From an uncultured Collinsella sp. (GTDB taxonomy: Bacteria > Actinomycetota > Coriobacteriia > Coriobacteriales > Coriobacteriaceae), in the NCBI GenBank assembly GCA_902495985.1, contig CABUZF010000072.1, forward strand, positions 1 to 6,247: 6,247 nucleotides of DNA, written 5' to 3'. Positions 1 through 5,625 of the stretch are shown here, piece by piece. A program made the position numbers and the translations under genes. Position 1 is the stretch's first letter. Every line of letters starts with the position of its first letter. Under the pieces are notes generated by a model that saw only the letters and a program-made list of their open reading frames with translations, was not told the origin of the DNA and did not search any database.

Positions 1-2201
1 AAGATCAGCGTGGTCAAGGCGGGCACGGAGCCATTCCCCTCTCCGCTGGCATGCTGCTCGTTACGCTCGGCGTCGTCTATGGTGACATCGGCACGAGCCC
101 CATGTACACCATGAAATCGATCGTCGCCAACAACGGCGGCATCGGCACCGTCAGCGAGGACATGATCTTGGGCGCGCTCTCGCTCGTCATCTGGACCATG
201 ACGCTCGTGACCACGGTCAAGTACGTGGTAATCGCCATGAAGGCCGATAACCACAACGAAGGCGGCATCTTCGCCCTGTTCAGCCTCGTACGCAAGGTGG
301 CACCATGGCTGATTCTGCCCGCTATGATCGGCGGTGCGGCACTGCTTGCCGACGGCATCCTCACCCCCGCCGTCACGGTTACCACGGCCATCGAGGGTCT
401 GCGCACCATCGAATGGGGCCATGCGCTGCTGGGCGACGGCCAGACCAACGTCATCATCATTACCATCATCATTATCTGCGGTCTGTTTGCCATGCAGCGC
501 GCCGGCACCTCGTCAATCGGCAAGCTGTTCGGCCCGCTTATGACGCTATGGTTCCTGTTCCTGGCGGGCGCCGGCCTGTTCAACATGCTCGGCAACCTGT
601 CCATCCTACGCGCACTCAACCCCATCCGCGGCATCATGTTCCTGTTCTCGCCCATCAACCACTCGGGCATCATGGTGCTCGGCTTCGTCTTCCTGTCGAC
701 GACCGGCGCCGAGGCGCTCTATTCGGACATGGGTCACGTGGGCAAGGCTAACATTTACGCATCCTGGCCGTTCGTAAAGGCAGCCCTCATCCTTAACTAT
801 CTGGGTCAGGGCGCTTGGCTGCTCGCCAACAACTCCAATCCCCAGATGCTCGCGATGGACATCGTCAACCCGTTCTATATGATGCTCCCCGAGCCCCTGC
901 GCCCCTTTGCCATCGTGCTTTCGGCCGTGGCGGCCATCATCGCCTCGCAGGCGCTCATCACCGGCTCGTTCTCGCTGGTATCCGAGGCCACGCGTCTCAA
1001 CCTTATGCCGCACCTGCGCATCCACTACCCCAGCGACACCAAGGGCCAGCTCTATATTCCGCTCGTCAACAACATCATGTGGGTCGGCTGCATTTTCATC
1101 GTGCTGCTGTTCCAGAACTCCGAGCGCATGGAGAGCGCCTACGGCCTCGCCATTACCGTGACCATGCTCATGACCACGACGCTTTTGACGAGCTACATCG
1201 CCGGCATCCTCAAGCACAAGCTGGGCGCCTGCGTCTTCGCCCTGCTCTTTGGTGCCATTGAGCTGTGCTTCTTCGCTTCGTGCCTCACCATGTTCTTTGA
1301 CGGCGGCTACGTCATGATCTTCCTGGCCGCGCTGCTGTTTGGCCTTATGTACGTGTGGCGCCGCGGCACCGCCATCGAGCGCACGCAGACGATCCTGCTG
1401 CCCGTCTCCAAGTACATTGACCAGCTCGGCCGCCTGCGCAACGACGAGACCTACCCCGTGCTCGCCGACAATCTGGTGTTCCTTACCAACAGTCCCGACC
1501 CGCTCACGCTCGACCGCGACGTGCTCTACTCCATCTTGGACAAGCACCCCAAGCGTGCCAAGGCATATTGGTTCATCAACGTACACGTTACCGACGAGCC
1601 CTATACGCACGAGTATTCCGTTGAGACCTTTGGCACAGACTTCCTGTTCCGCGTGCGCTTGGACCTGGGTTTTAAGGTCAACCAGCGCATCAACGCCTAC
1701 CTGCGCCAGATCGTTGGCGACCTGATGGCCTCGGGAGAGCTGCCACCGCAGCACCACACCTACTCCATCTACGAGACGCGCGGCAACGTGGGCGACTTCC
1801 GTTTTTGCATGCTGCGCAAGATGCTCGCCCCCGAAACGGACATCAACCGCAACGACCATCGCGTCATGGCCATCAAGTACGCCGTCCGCCGCGCCTGCGG
1901 AAGCCCGGCACGTTGGTATGGTCTCGAGAACTCGGCCATCATCATCGAGTACGTGCCACTGTTTGCCCGCATGCGCCCGGCCGTTAAGCTCGTGCGCACC
2001 CAGGTGCCGCTCGAGGTTCAGATCGAAGAGGCCGAGGAAATGGAAGTCGATATCTTCTCGGACGACTTGGTCAACGGCAACGAGGCCGGCAAGAGTATGA
2101 ACGTCGATCCCACCGAGCTGCTCGAGAGCGTCGCCGATACGCCCGAGCAACAGCAACTCGACGGACTCGAGAGCACCCAGCTCAACGACGCCAACTTCTA
2201 A
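1..2201 (+). CDS. kup: Kup-family potassium uptake permease, 5' partial
   Basis: Low-affinity K+ importer of the KUP/HAK/KT family in the cytoplasmic membrane, thought to be a K+/H+ symporter. The reading frame is open to the window edge. The first ATG (51) lies inside the first membrane segment, just before GVVYGDIGTSPMY, so the true start is upstream of the window. Counted from that Met, the family signatures are seen in order: GDIGTSP (about 10-17), ADNHNEGGIFAL (about 65-76), ADGILTPAV (about 101-109), TGAEALYSDMGH (about 217-228) and SQALITGSFSLVSEATRL (about 300). Many hydrophobic segments run to about residue 440. A soluble C-terminal domain of about 200 residues follows, as in E. coli Kup. 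An acidic tail of roughly 60 residues continues past the usual family end. The stop TAA is at 2199-2201 and a terminator follows. Its promoter is outside the window. Identity is very secure. Confidence 0.96.
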   Translation, partial: DQRGQGGHGAIPLSAGMLLVTLGVVYGDIGTSPMYTMKSIVANNGGIGTVSEDMILGALSLVIWTMTLVTTVKYVVIAMKADNHNEGGIFALFSLVRKVAPWLILPAMIGGAALLADGILTPAVTVTTAIEGLRTIEWGHALLGDGQTNVIIITIIIICGLFAMQRAGTSSIGKLFGPLMTLWFLFLAGAGLFNMLGNLSILRALNPIRGIMFLFSPINHSGIMVLGFVFLSTTGAEALYSDMGHVGKANIYASWPFVKAALILNYLGQGAWLLANNSNPQMLAMDIVNPFYMMLPEPLRPFAIVLSAVAAIIASQALITGSFSLVSEATRLNLMPHLRIHYPSDTKGQLYIPLVNNIMWVGCIFIVLLFQNSERMESAYGLAITVTMLMTTTLLTSYIAGILKHKLGACVFALLFGAIELCFFASCLTMFFDGGYVMIFLAALLFGLMYVWRRGTAIERTQTILLPVSKYIDQLGRLRNDETYPVLADNLVFLTNSPDPLTLDRDVLYSILDKHPKRAKAYWFINVHVTDEPYTHEYSVETFGTDFLFRVRLDLGFKVNQRINAYLRQIVGDLMASGELPPQHHTYSIYETRGNVGDFRFCMLRKMLAPETDINRNDHRVMAIKYAVRRACGSPARWYGLENSAIIIEYVPLFARMRPAVKLVRTQVPLEVQIEEAEEMEVDIFSDDLVNGNEAGKSMNVDPTELLESVADTPEQQQLDGLESTQLNDANF

Positions 2202-2223
2202 CACGCCACCAGCCATTGACGAC

Positions 2224-2263
2224 AACGGCTCCGCATCTCATAAAAGGTGCGGAGCCGTTTTAT
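2224..2263 (+). terminator. Intrinsic terminator of kup
   Basis: A perfect 12-bp stem pairs 2224-2235 (AACGGCTCCGCA) with 2248-2259 across a 12-nt loop, and TTTTAT follows at 2258-2263. It starts 22 nt after the kup stop codon. It also lies in the gap beyond the stop of the convergent bile salt hydrolase gene (2283). In that direction the stem is not followed by a T run, so it mainly serves the plus strand. Confidence 0.9.
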
Positions 2264-2282
2264 GTCGCAACGGACCGGTGAG

Positions 2283-3248
2283 CTACGAACGACGCGGCTC
2301 GGGAACCACGAGCCTATCGGGGCTCGCGCCCTCGGCATCCATCAGGCTCACGTAGCGAATCGACGGATCCCCATACATCGCGTAGTAATAATTGCCCGTG
2401 CGCGCGCTAAAGCATCCGGTGTAGATAGTCTTCTCGAACTTGCCATCGCCCATCCTGGACGCCCCCTCGATCATCACCACGCCCTCGAGCGAGCGGAACA
2501 TGCGGACGACGTTTTCGGTCTCGCTCTCCTTTTGCGGGTAATTGGCATTGAGGTACGCCGCCTTTACAAAACGGCTCGGCGAATAGCAGTCACCCGGAAT
2601 ACCGCGCATGCCGGCACCCGCACCATAGGGCTTGAGCTCGGCGCCACGCCATGTCGCCGTCTGCGGAAAATCGCTTGTGGCCGTGATATAGGTGCGCAGG
2701 TTTTCCATGTGCCACGGGAAGGTCGGCTGGTTGGCAAGGGTGTCGACCGGATCGTCGTATACATGCAGGCCGTCAGCCATCATCTCGACCACGATGCTAC
2801 GCTGGCTGTCGCCGATAATCCAATGGAGCAGCGACACGCCCAGCCCCTCTCCTGCAGATTTGGCGACAATCACCGTATCGCGCAGCGCAGCCTCGACCTC
2901 GTCGACCGTCGAGAACGTCGCTGCCACCCACAGGGGAAACTCATAGGCTGCGATATTGGTCTTGCCGTCGACAGGATCCTCGGCATACTCGGCATAACCC
3001 GGGAAATTGAGACCCGCCACGGCGAGGCCCGCATCGTTGCCGCAGTCGAAGAACATGGGATAGTTCTTGTAATCGATGCACATACCGATCACCGCGTGTG
3101 CCGCTGTTGCGTCGTCGATAAACGAATACGGAATGTGAAACCCGCGCGGCATCACGCGAACCTGTTGGCCGTAGTCAAAGCTCCAGTCGAGGTTGCGGCC
3201 TAGATACATGTGGCCGGAATTATCGGTAAATCGAATGCTCGTACACAT
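2283..3248 (-). CDS. bsh: Choloylglycine hydrolase family protein, probable bile salt hydrolase
   Basis: Ntn hydrolase that cleaves the amide bond of glycine- or taurine-conjugated bile acids, probably in the cytoplasm because no signal peptide is seen. The start is ATG 3248, giving 321 aa. An in-frame ATG at 3311 is less likely, because only the 3248 start yields Met-Cys-Thr, where removal of Met exposes the nucleophile Cys2. GGGAGG sits 4 nt upstream. Family residues are in register: Cys2, Arg18 and Asp21 (GRNLDW), Asn81 in GLNFPGYA, Asn173 in NQPTFPW, and Arg226 in SPSRFVKAAY. Asn81 fits bile salt hydrolases, whereas many penicillin V acylases carry Tyr there. The loop YGAGAG (208-213) aligns with the substrate-selectivity loop. 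The gene is convergent with kup and downstream of, but 245 bp from, the deformylase-like gene, so probably a separate unit. No strong promoter hexamers were found. A penicillin or acyl-homoserine-lactone acylase role is the main alternative. Confidence 0.93.
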   Translation of the reverse strand: MCTSIRFTDNSGHMYLGRNLDWSFDYGQQVRVMPRGFHIPYSFIDDATAAHAVIGMCIDYKNYPMFFDCGNDAGLAVAGLNFPGYAEYAEDPVDGKTNIAAYEFPLWVAATFSTVDEVEAALRDTVIVAKSAGEGLGVSLLHWIIGDSQRSIVVEMMADGLHVYDDPVDTLANQPTFPWHMENLRTYITATSDFPQTATWRGAELKPYGAGAGMRGIPGDCYSPSRFVKAAYLNANYPQKESETENVVRMFRSLEGVVMIEGASRMGDGKFEKTIYTGCFSARTGNYYYAMYGDPSIRYVSLMDAEGASPDRLVVPEPRRS

Positions 3249-3306
3249 AGCGCCTCCCAGCTTTACGTTCTTGCTAAGGTTATTGTCACCAAACAAAGAG
3301 GCGCTA
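3248..3306 (-). promoter_or_regulatory. Inverted repeat covering the bsh ribosome binding site
   Basis: Read in the bsh sense, TAGCGCCTCTT (3306 to 3296) is complementary to GGGAGGCGCTA (3258 to 3248), with 9 Watson-Crick and 2 G-U pairs. The second arm contains the whole Shine-Dalgarno GGGAGG, the spacer and the A of the start codon. The loop is 37 nt. If the transcript starts upstream of 3306, this hairpin would block ribosome access. No mapped transcription start supports this, and a start inside the loop would make it irrelevant. Confidence 0.5.
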
Positions 3307-3315
3307 AACACAAAA

Positions 3316-3347
3316 GCCCGGACATGACAACAATGTCACGCCCGGAC
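3316..3347. promoter_or_regulatory. Dyad flanked by 8-bp direct repeats upstream of bsh
   Basis: GCCCGGAC occurs at 3316-3323 and again at 3340-3347, a 24-bp period. Between them lies the inverted repeat TGACA-acaa-TGTCA (3325-3338). The CCGG cores of the direct repeats (3318-3321 and 3342-3345) share the same symmetry axis. On the minus strand the structure is followed by GCTTTTGTGTTT, so it could be a weak terminator for the deformylase-like gene. It could instead be an operator about 70-100 nt upstream of bsh. The sequence does not decide between these. Confidence 0.4.
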
Positions 3348-3390
3348 CAAAAACCACATATGAACGTAATAAAGTCACCCTAACAGGTCG

Positions 3391-3499
3391 GTCTAGGGTG
3401 CCACAGTGCCACAGATCGCCCCGAACGAGGAGCGCCGCGTACTAATGGTACGCAAGCGACGAGTGAGCGGCGAGGTGTGGTGCTGTGGTCACCCTAGAC
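3391..3499. repeat. 109-bp imperfect palindrome (REP-like or structured RNA element)
   Basis: The outer arms GTCTAGGGTG (3391-3400) and CACCCTAGAC (3490-3499) are perfectly complementary. After one bulged base (3489), 3401-3413 pairs with 3476-3488 (CCACAG and CCACA blocks, with two G-U pairs between). TCGCC (3416-3420) pairs with GGCGA (3469-3473). The centre is GCGTAC-taatg-GTACGC (3437-3453). All blocks share an axis near 3445, so either strand could fold into one long hairpin. The right arm contains the stop codon TAG (3494-3496) of the deformylase-like gene. No T run follows, so it is not a standard terminator. I see no transposase gene or obvious ends. It may be a dispersed repeat, but only one copy lies in this window. 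Confidence 0.65.
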
Positions 3500-3913
3500 A
3501 AGCTTGCCGAGGCAGTGGTCGATCATATGCTGGATCATCTGTGCCTCGAAGCCGACGAAGTCCTGCTTGCGCTCGCGCATCTTGCCGTCGACGATCTGGT
3601 CAAAGGCAACCTTGCACTTGATGTAGCGCGTGGACTTGGTGATCTCGTCGTGCGTCAGGCAGCTCTCCTCCATCTTGCTGGCACCCAGGCCAAACACCAG
3701 ACGGGGGTTGTAGAGCACATGGGGCTCGCCGGCATCGTCCAGGTAGACGCAGACCTTCTTGGTGATGCCGATCTGGTTGGCGGCAAGGCAGCCGGCATCG
3801 TCGAGCGACTTGATGGTATCGATCAGGTCCTGTGCCACCGACTCGTCCTCGACGGTCGCGACCTCGCAACGCTGGGACAGAATAGCCTCGTCGTGGCAGA
3901 GCTCTTTAATCAT
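3494..3913 (-). CDS. def: Peptide deformylase-like protein with altered catalytic motif
   Basis: Short homologue (139 aa) of peptide deformylase, the metalloenzyme that removes the formyl group from N-terminal Met of new proteins. The start chosen is ATG 3913, because GGAGG (3919-3923) lies 5 nt before it. An in-frame ATG at 3925 would put that Shine-Dalgarno inside the coding region. Three motifs are recognisable but divergent: motif 1 GCLAANQ (41-47; usual GxGLAAxQ), motif 2 EESCLT (82-87; usual EGCLS) with metal ligand Cys85, and motif 3 QHMIDH (128-133; usual QHExDH) with ligands His129 and His133. Met130 replaces the catalytic Glu. Typical bacterial enzymes are about 150-200 aa, though short forms exist in Firmicutes. 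It may be inactive, altered in function, or a lineage variant alongside another deformylase elsewhere. The gene is transcribed divergently from the purine permease, and its stop lies within the palindrome. Confidence 0.85.
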   Translation of the reverse strand: MIKELCHDEAILSQRCEVATVEDESVAQDLIDTIKSLDDAGCLAANQIGITKKVCVYLDDAGEPHVLYNPRLVFGLGASKMEESCLTHDEITKSTRYIKCKVAFDQIVDGKMRERKQDFVGFEAQMIQHMIDHCLGKLV

Positions 3914-3918
3914 ACGTT

Positions 3919-3923
3919 CCTCC
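3919..3923 (-). promoter_or_regulatory. Ribosome binding site that sets the deformylase-like start
   Basis: On the minus strand GGAGG at 3923-3919 is 5 nt upstream of ATG 3913. This favours a protein beginning MIKELCHDE over one beginning four residues earlier at ATG 3925, which has no comparable site at the right distance. Confidence 0.75.
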
Positions 3924-3946
3924 ATAGGGGTCGTTGTAACTGCTTA

Positions 3947-3952
3947 AGTATA
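3947..3952 (-). promoter_or_regulatory. Candidate -10 box for the deformylase-like gene
   Basis: TATACT on the minus strand matches the sigma-70-type -10 consensus at five of six positions. It lies 33 nt before ATG 3913, which would give a leader of roughly 25-30 nt. The hexamer at the expected -35 distance (GTATGA, 17-nt spacer) is poor, so the call rests mainly on the -10 box and its position. Confidence 0.45.
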
Positions 3953-4045
3953 CGGTACCCACACATTTTCATACGGAAAATACCGCCCGTCTGCTACAAA
4001 GCGCCGAACATCAACATGCGAGGAACAACAGCGTCGTAAAGGGGC

Positions 4046-4051
4046 TATAGT
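4046..4051 (+). promoter_or_regulatory. Candidate -10 box for the purine permease gene
   Basis: TATAGT lies 55 nt upstream of ATG 4107 in the divergent intergenic region. No good -35 hexamer is visible 16-18 nt upstream, so activation or a different sigma factor is possible. The leader shows no match to the conserved core of the purine riboswitch. Confidence 0.35.
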
Positions 4052-4068
4052 GAGAACGTTCGTGTCAA

Positions 4069-4089
4069 TCGGCCTAAACTCGGGGCCGA
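4069..4089 (+). promoter_or_regulatory. Small hairpin in the purine permease leader
   Basis: TCGGCC (4069-4074) pairs with GGCCGA (4084-4089) over a 9-nt loop, ending 2 nt before the Shine-Dalgarno AAGGAAAGG (4092-4100). GTTCG (4058-4062) could instead pair with CGAAC (4087-4091), so two exclusive folds are possible. The stems are short and no T run follows. Its function is unknown and it may be chance. Confidence 0.25.
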
Positions 4090-4106
4090 ACAAGGAAAGG
4101 GTATGC

Positions 4107-5420
4107 ATGGACGAACTTTTTCACGTCAGTGAGCGCAAGTCCACAATCGGGACCGAACTTCGCGCTGGACTGACAACATTCCTGGCGATGGCCTACATCA
4201 TCGCCGTCAACCCTGCGGTGCTCTCGGGCGCCGGCATCGATGCGGGAGCGCTCGCCTGCGCCACCTGCTTGGGCGCCGGCATCATGACCATCTGCATGGG
4301 CATCTTCGCAAACCGCCCGCTCGCCTGTGCGTCGGGTTTGGGCATCAACGCCATGATCGCGGGCATCGCCACCACCATGTGCGGCGGCGACTGGCACGTG
4401 GCCATGAGCGTTATCTTCCTCGAGGGTATCGTCATCTTGCTGCTCGTCCTGTGCGGCCTGCGCGAGGCCATTATGGACGCCATCCCCGTGGTCCTGCGCC
4501 ACGCCATCTCGGTTGGCTTGGGCCTGTTCATCGCCATGATCGGCCTGTGCGACGCCGGCATCATCACCGCTGGCGCCGGTACGCTCGTCGGCCTGGGCGA
4601 CATCGCCTCCCCCACCTTTATCGTCGGCATCATCTCCATCGTCGTGACGGTTGCCCTGGCTTCCCGCAACGTGCCGGGCTCGCTGCTCATCGGCATCATC
4701 ATCGCCGTTATCGCCGGTATCCCGCTGGGCGTCACCCATGCGCCCGAGGGCCTCATCGCTCCGCTCGACTTCTCGACCTTTGGCGCCCCGTTTGCCAGCA
4801 CCGCTGATGGCAACATGGCCATCGTGAAGGTTCTGACCGACCCGATGCTGCTCGTCGTTGCCTTCTCGCTGCTCATGAGCGACTTCTTCGACACCATGGG
4901 CACCGCGATGGCCGTCGCCAAGCAGGGCGAGTTCTTGACCGAGGACGGCAATGTCGAGGACATCCGCCCCATCCTGGTCGTCGACTCCGTGGCCGCTGCT
5001 GCCGGTGGCTTTATGGGCGTCTCCTCCATCACCACCTTCGTCGAGTCCACCTCTGGCGCTGCCGACGGTGGCCGCACGGGCCTCACCTCCGTCACCACCG
5101 GCGTGCTGTTCATTCTCGCCGCGTTCTTCTCCCCCATCGTCACCATCGTTTCCAGTGCCGCCACCTGCGGTGCTCTGGTCTACGTCGGCTACCTCATGAT
5201 GAGCGAGGCCTCCGAGATCGACTGGTCCGACGTGTCGCAGGGTTTCCCGGCGTTCATGATTGTCGCCGGCGTGCCCTTCACCTACTCCATCTCTGCCGGA
5301 ATCGGCCTGGGCTTTATCGCCTACGTGATCGTCGCGCTCTTTAAGGGCGAGGCCTCCAAGATCAAGCCGCTCATGTGGATCGCAGCCCTTGCCTTCCTCG
5401 TCTACTTCTTCGTAGCGTAG
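4107..5420 (+). CDS. AzgA-type NCS2 purine (hypoxanthine/guanine or adenine) permease
   Basis: Membrane transporter importing purine bases by proton symport for salvage. The start ATG 4107 follows AAGGAAAGG by 6 nt and gives 437 aa, normal for this family. An upstream in-frame GTG or ATG at 4050-4107 would add an unconvincing leader. Family features are seen in order: AGLTTFLAMAYIIAVNP (20-36), ASGLGINAM (75-83), HAISVGLGLFIAMIG (132-146), SDFFDTMGT (258-266) and FVESTSGAADGGRTGLT (311-327). By analogy with UraA, the acidic residues of the last two motifs (Asp around 259-262 and Glu313) are likely substrate-site residues. Hydrophobic segments fill most of the protein, consistent with the 14-helix NCS2 fold. 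Related proteins include PbuG and PbuO of B. subtilis and AdeP and GhxP of E. coli. The exact base cannot be told from sequence alone. It is divergent from the deformylase-like gene and ends at its own terminator, so probably monocistronic. Confidence 0.94.
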   Translation: MDELFHVSERKSTIGTELRAGLTTFLAMAYIIAVNPAVLSGAGIDAGALACATCLGAGIMTICMGIFANRPLACASGLGINAMIAGIATTMCGGDWHVAMSVIFLEGIVILLLVLCGLREAIMDAIPVVLRHAISVGLGLFIAMIGLCDAGIITAGAGTLVGLGDIASPTFIVGIISIVVTVALASRNVPGSLLIGIIIAVIAGIPLGVTHAPEGLIAPLDFSTFGAPFASTADGNMAIVKVLTDPMLLVVAFSLLMSDFFDTMGTAMAVAKQGEFLTEDGNVEDIRPILVVDSVAAAAGGFMGVSSITTFVESTSGAADGGRTGLTSVTTGVLFILAAFFSPIVTIVSSAATCGALVYVGYLMMSEASEIDWSDVSQGFPAFMIVAGVPFTYSISAGIGLGFIAYVIVALFKGEASKIKPLMWIAALAFLVYFFVA

Positions 5421-5446
5421 CGGCAAAGCTGCCAAAGCAGAACACC

Positions 5447-5485
5447 AAAGCGCGGGGTCGCATCGAGCGGCTCCGCGCTTTTTTT
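5447..5485 (+). terminator. Intrinsic terminator of the purine permease gene
   Basis: AAAGCGCGG (5447-5455) pairs with CCGCGCTTT (5473-5481). The stem extends inward by one G-U and one G-C pair, and the loop is 13 nt. It runs into seven T residues at 5479-5485. It begins 26 nt after the permease stop codon and separates it from the surface protein gene. Confidence 0.92.
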
Positions 5486-5529
5486 AAAGCCAGGCAACGC
5501 ACGGACGCGCGATGTATTGCTTCCCAAGT

Positions 5530-5551
5530 TTTGGACATTTTGCCCTCCAAA
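5530..5551. promoter_or_regulatory. Inverted repeat upstream of the surface protein gene
   Basis: TTTGGA (5530-5535) and TCCAAA (5546-5551) form a 6-bp inverted repeat around a 10-nt spacer, whose own centre (ACATTTTGC) is partly symmetric. A second short dyad, CCAA-gtt-TTGG (5524-5534), overlaps it. The site is 75 nt before the start codon, a plausible operator position. I could not find convincing -35 and -10 hexamers between 5486 and 5625. The remainder of that gap shows nothing else. Confidence 0.25.
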
Positions 5552-5625
5552 CGGCACTACCGCCGGCTTCATCCTGCAGATATGCTGGGCGTAATCGCAT
5601 AGGCCCTATGAGGATGGGAGTAACC

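Noticed and set aside
606..2225. 539-codon open frame on the minus strand opposite kup
   Set aside because: It mirrors the strong third-position G/C bias of kup. Its translation is His-, Val- and Gly-rich with no recognisable domain, while kup in the other strand is a clear full-length family match.
2247..3203. 318-codon plus-strand frame opposite the bile salt hydrolase gene
   Set aside because: It starts within the kup terminator and has no ribosome site or recognisable domain. The minus strand holds a complete catalytic set for choloylglycine hydrolase.
3391..3499. Palindrome as a simple intrinsic terminator or a CRISPR-like repeat
   Set aside because: Neither strand has a T run right after the stem, and there is no array of repeated units with spacers.
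3406..4039. Plus-strand frames through the palindrome and opposite the deformylase-like gene (3406-3621, 3485-4039)
   Set aside because: No ribosome binding sites. The translations are antisense to a supported gene or derive from the palindrome itself.
4021..4106. Purine riboswitch in the permease leader
   Set aside because: The leader lacks the conserved three-way junction core sequences of the purine aptamer, and only short, weak stems are present.
4074..5435. 453-codon open frame on the minus strand opposite the purine permease
   Set aside because: Its low-complexity Asp-, Gly- and His-rich translation is a typical shadow of a GC-rich membrane protein gene. The plus-strand frame has all AzgA family motifs.
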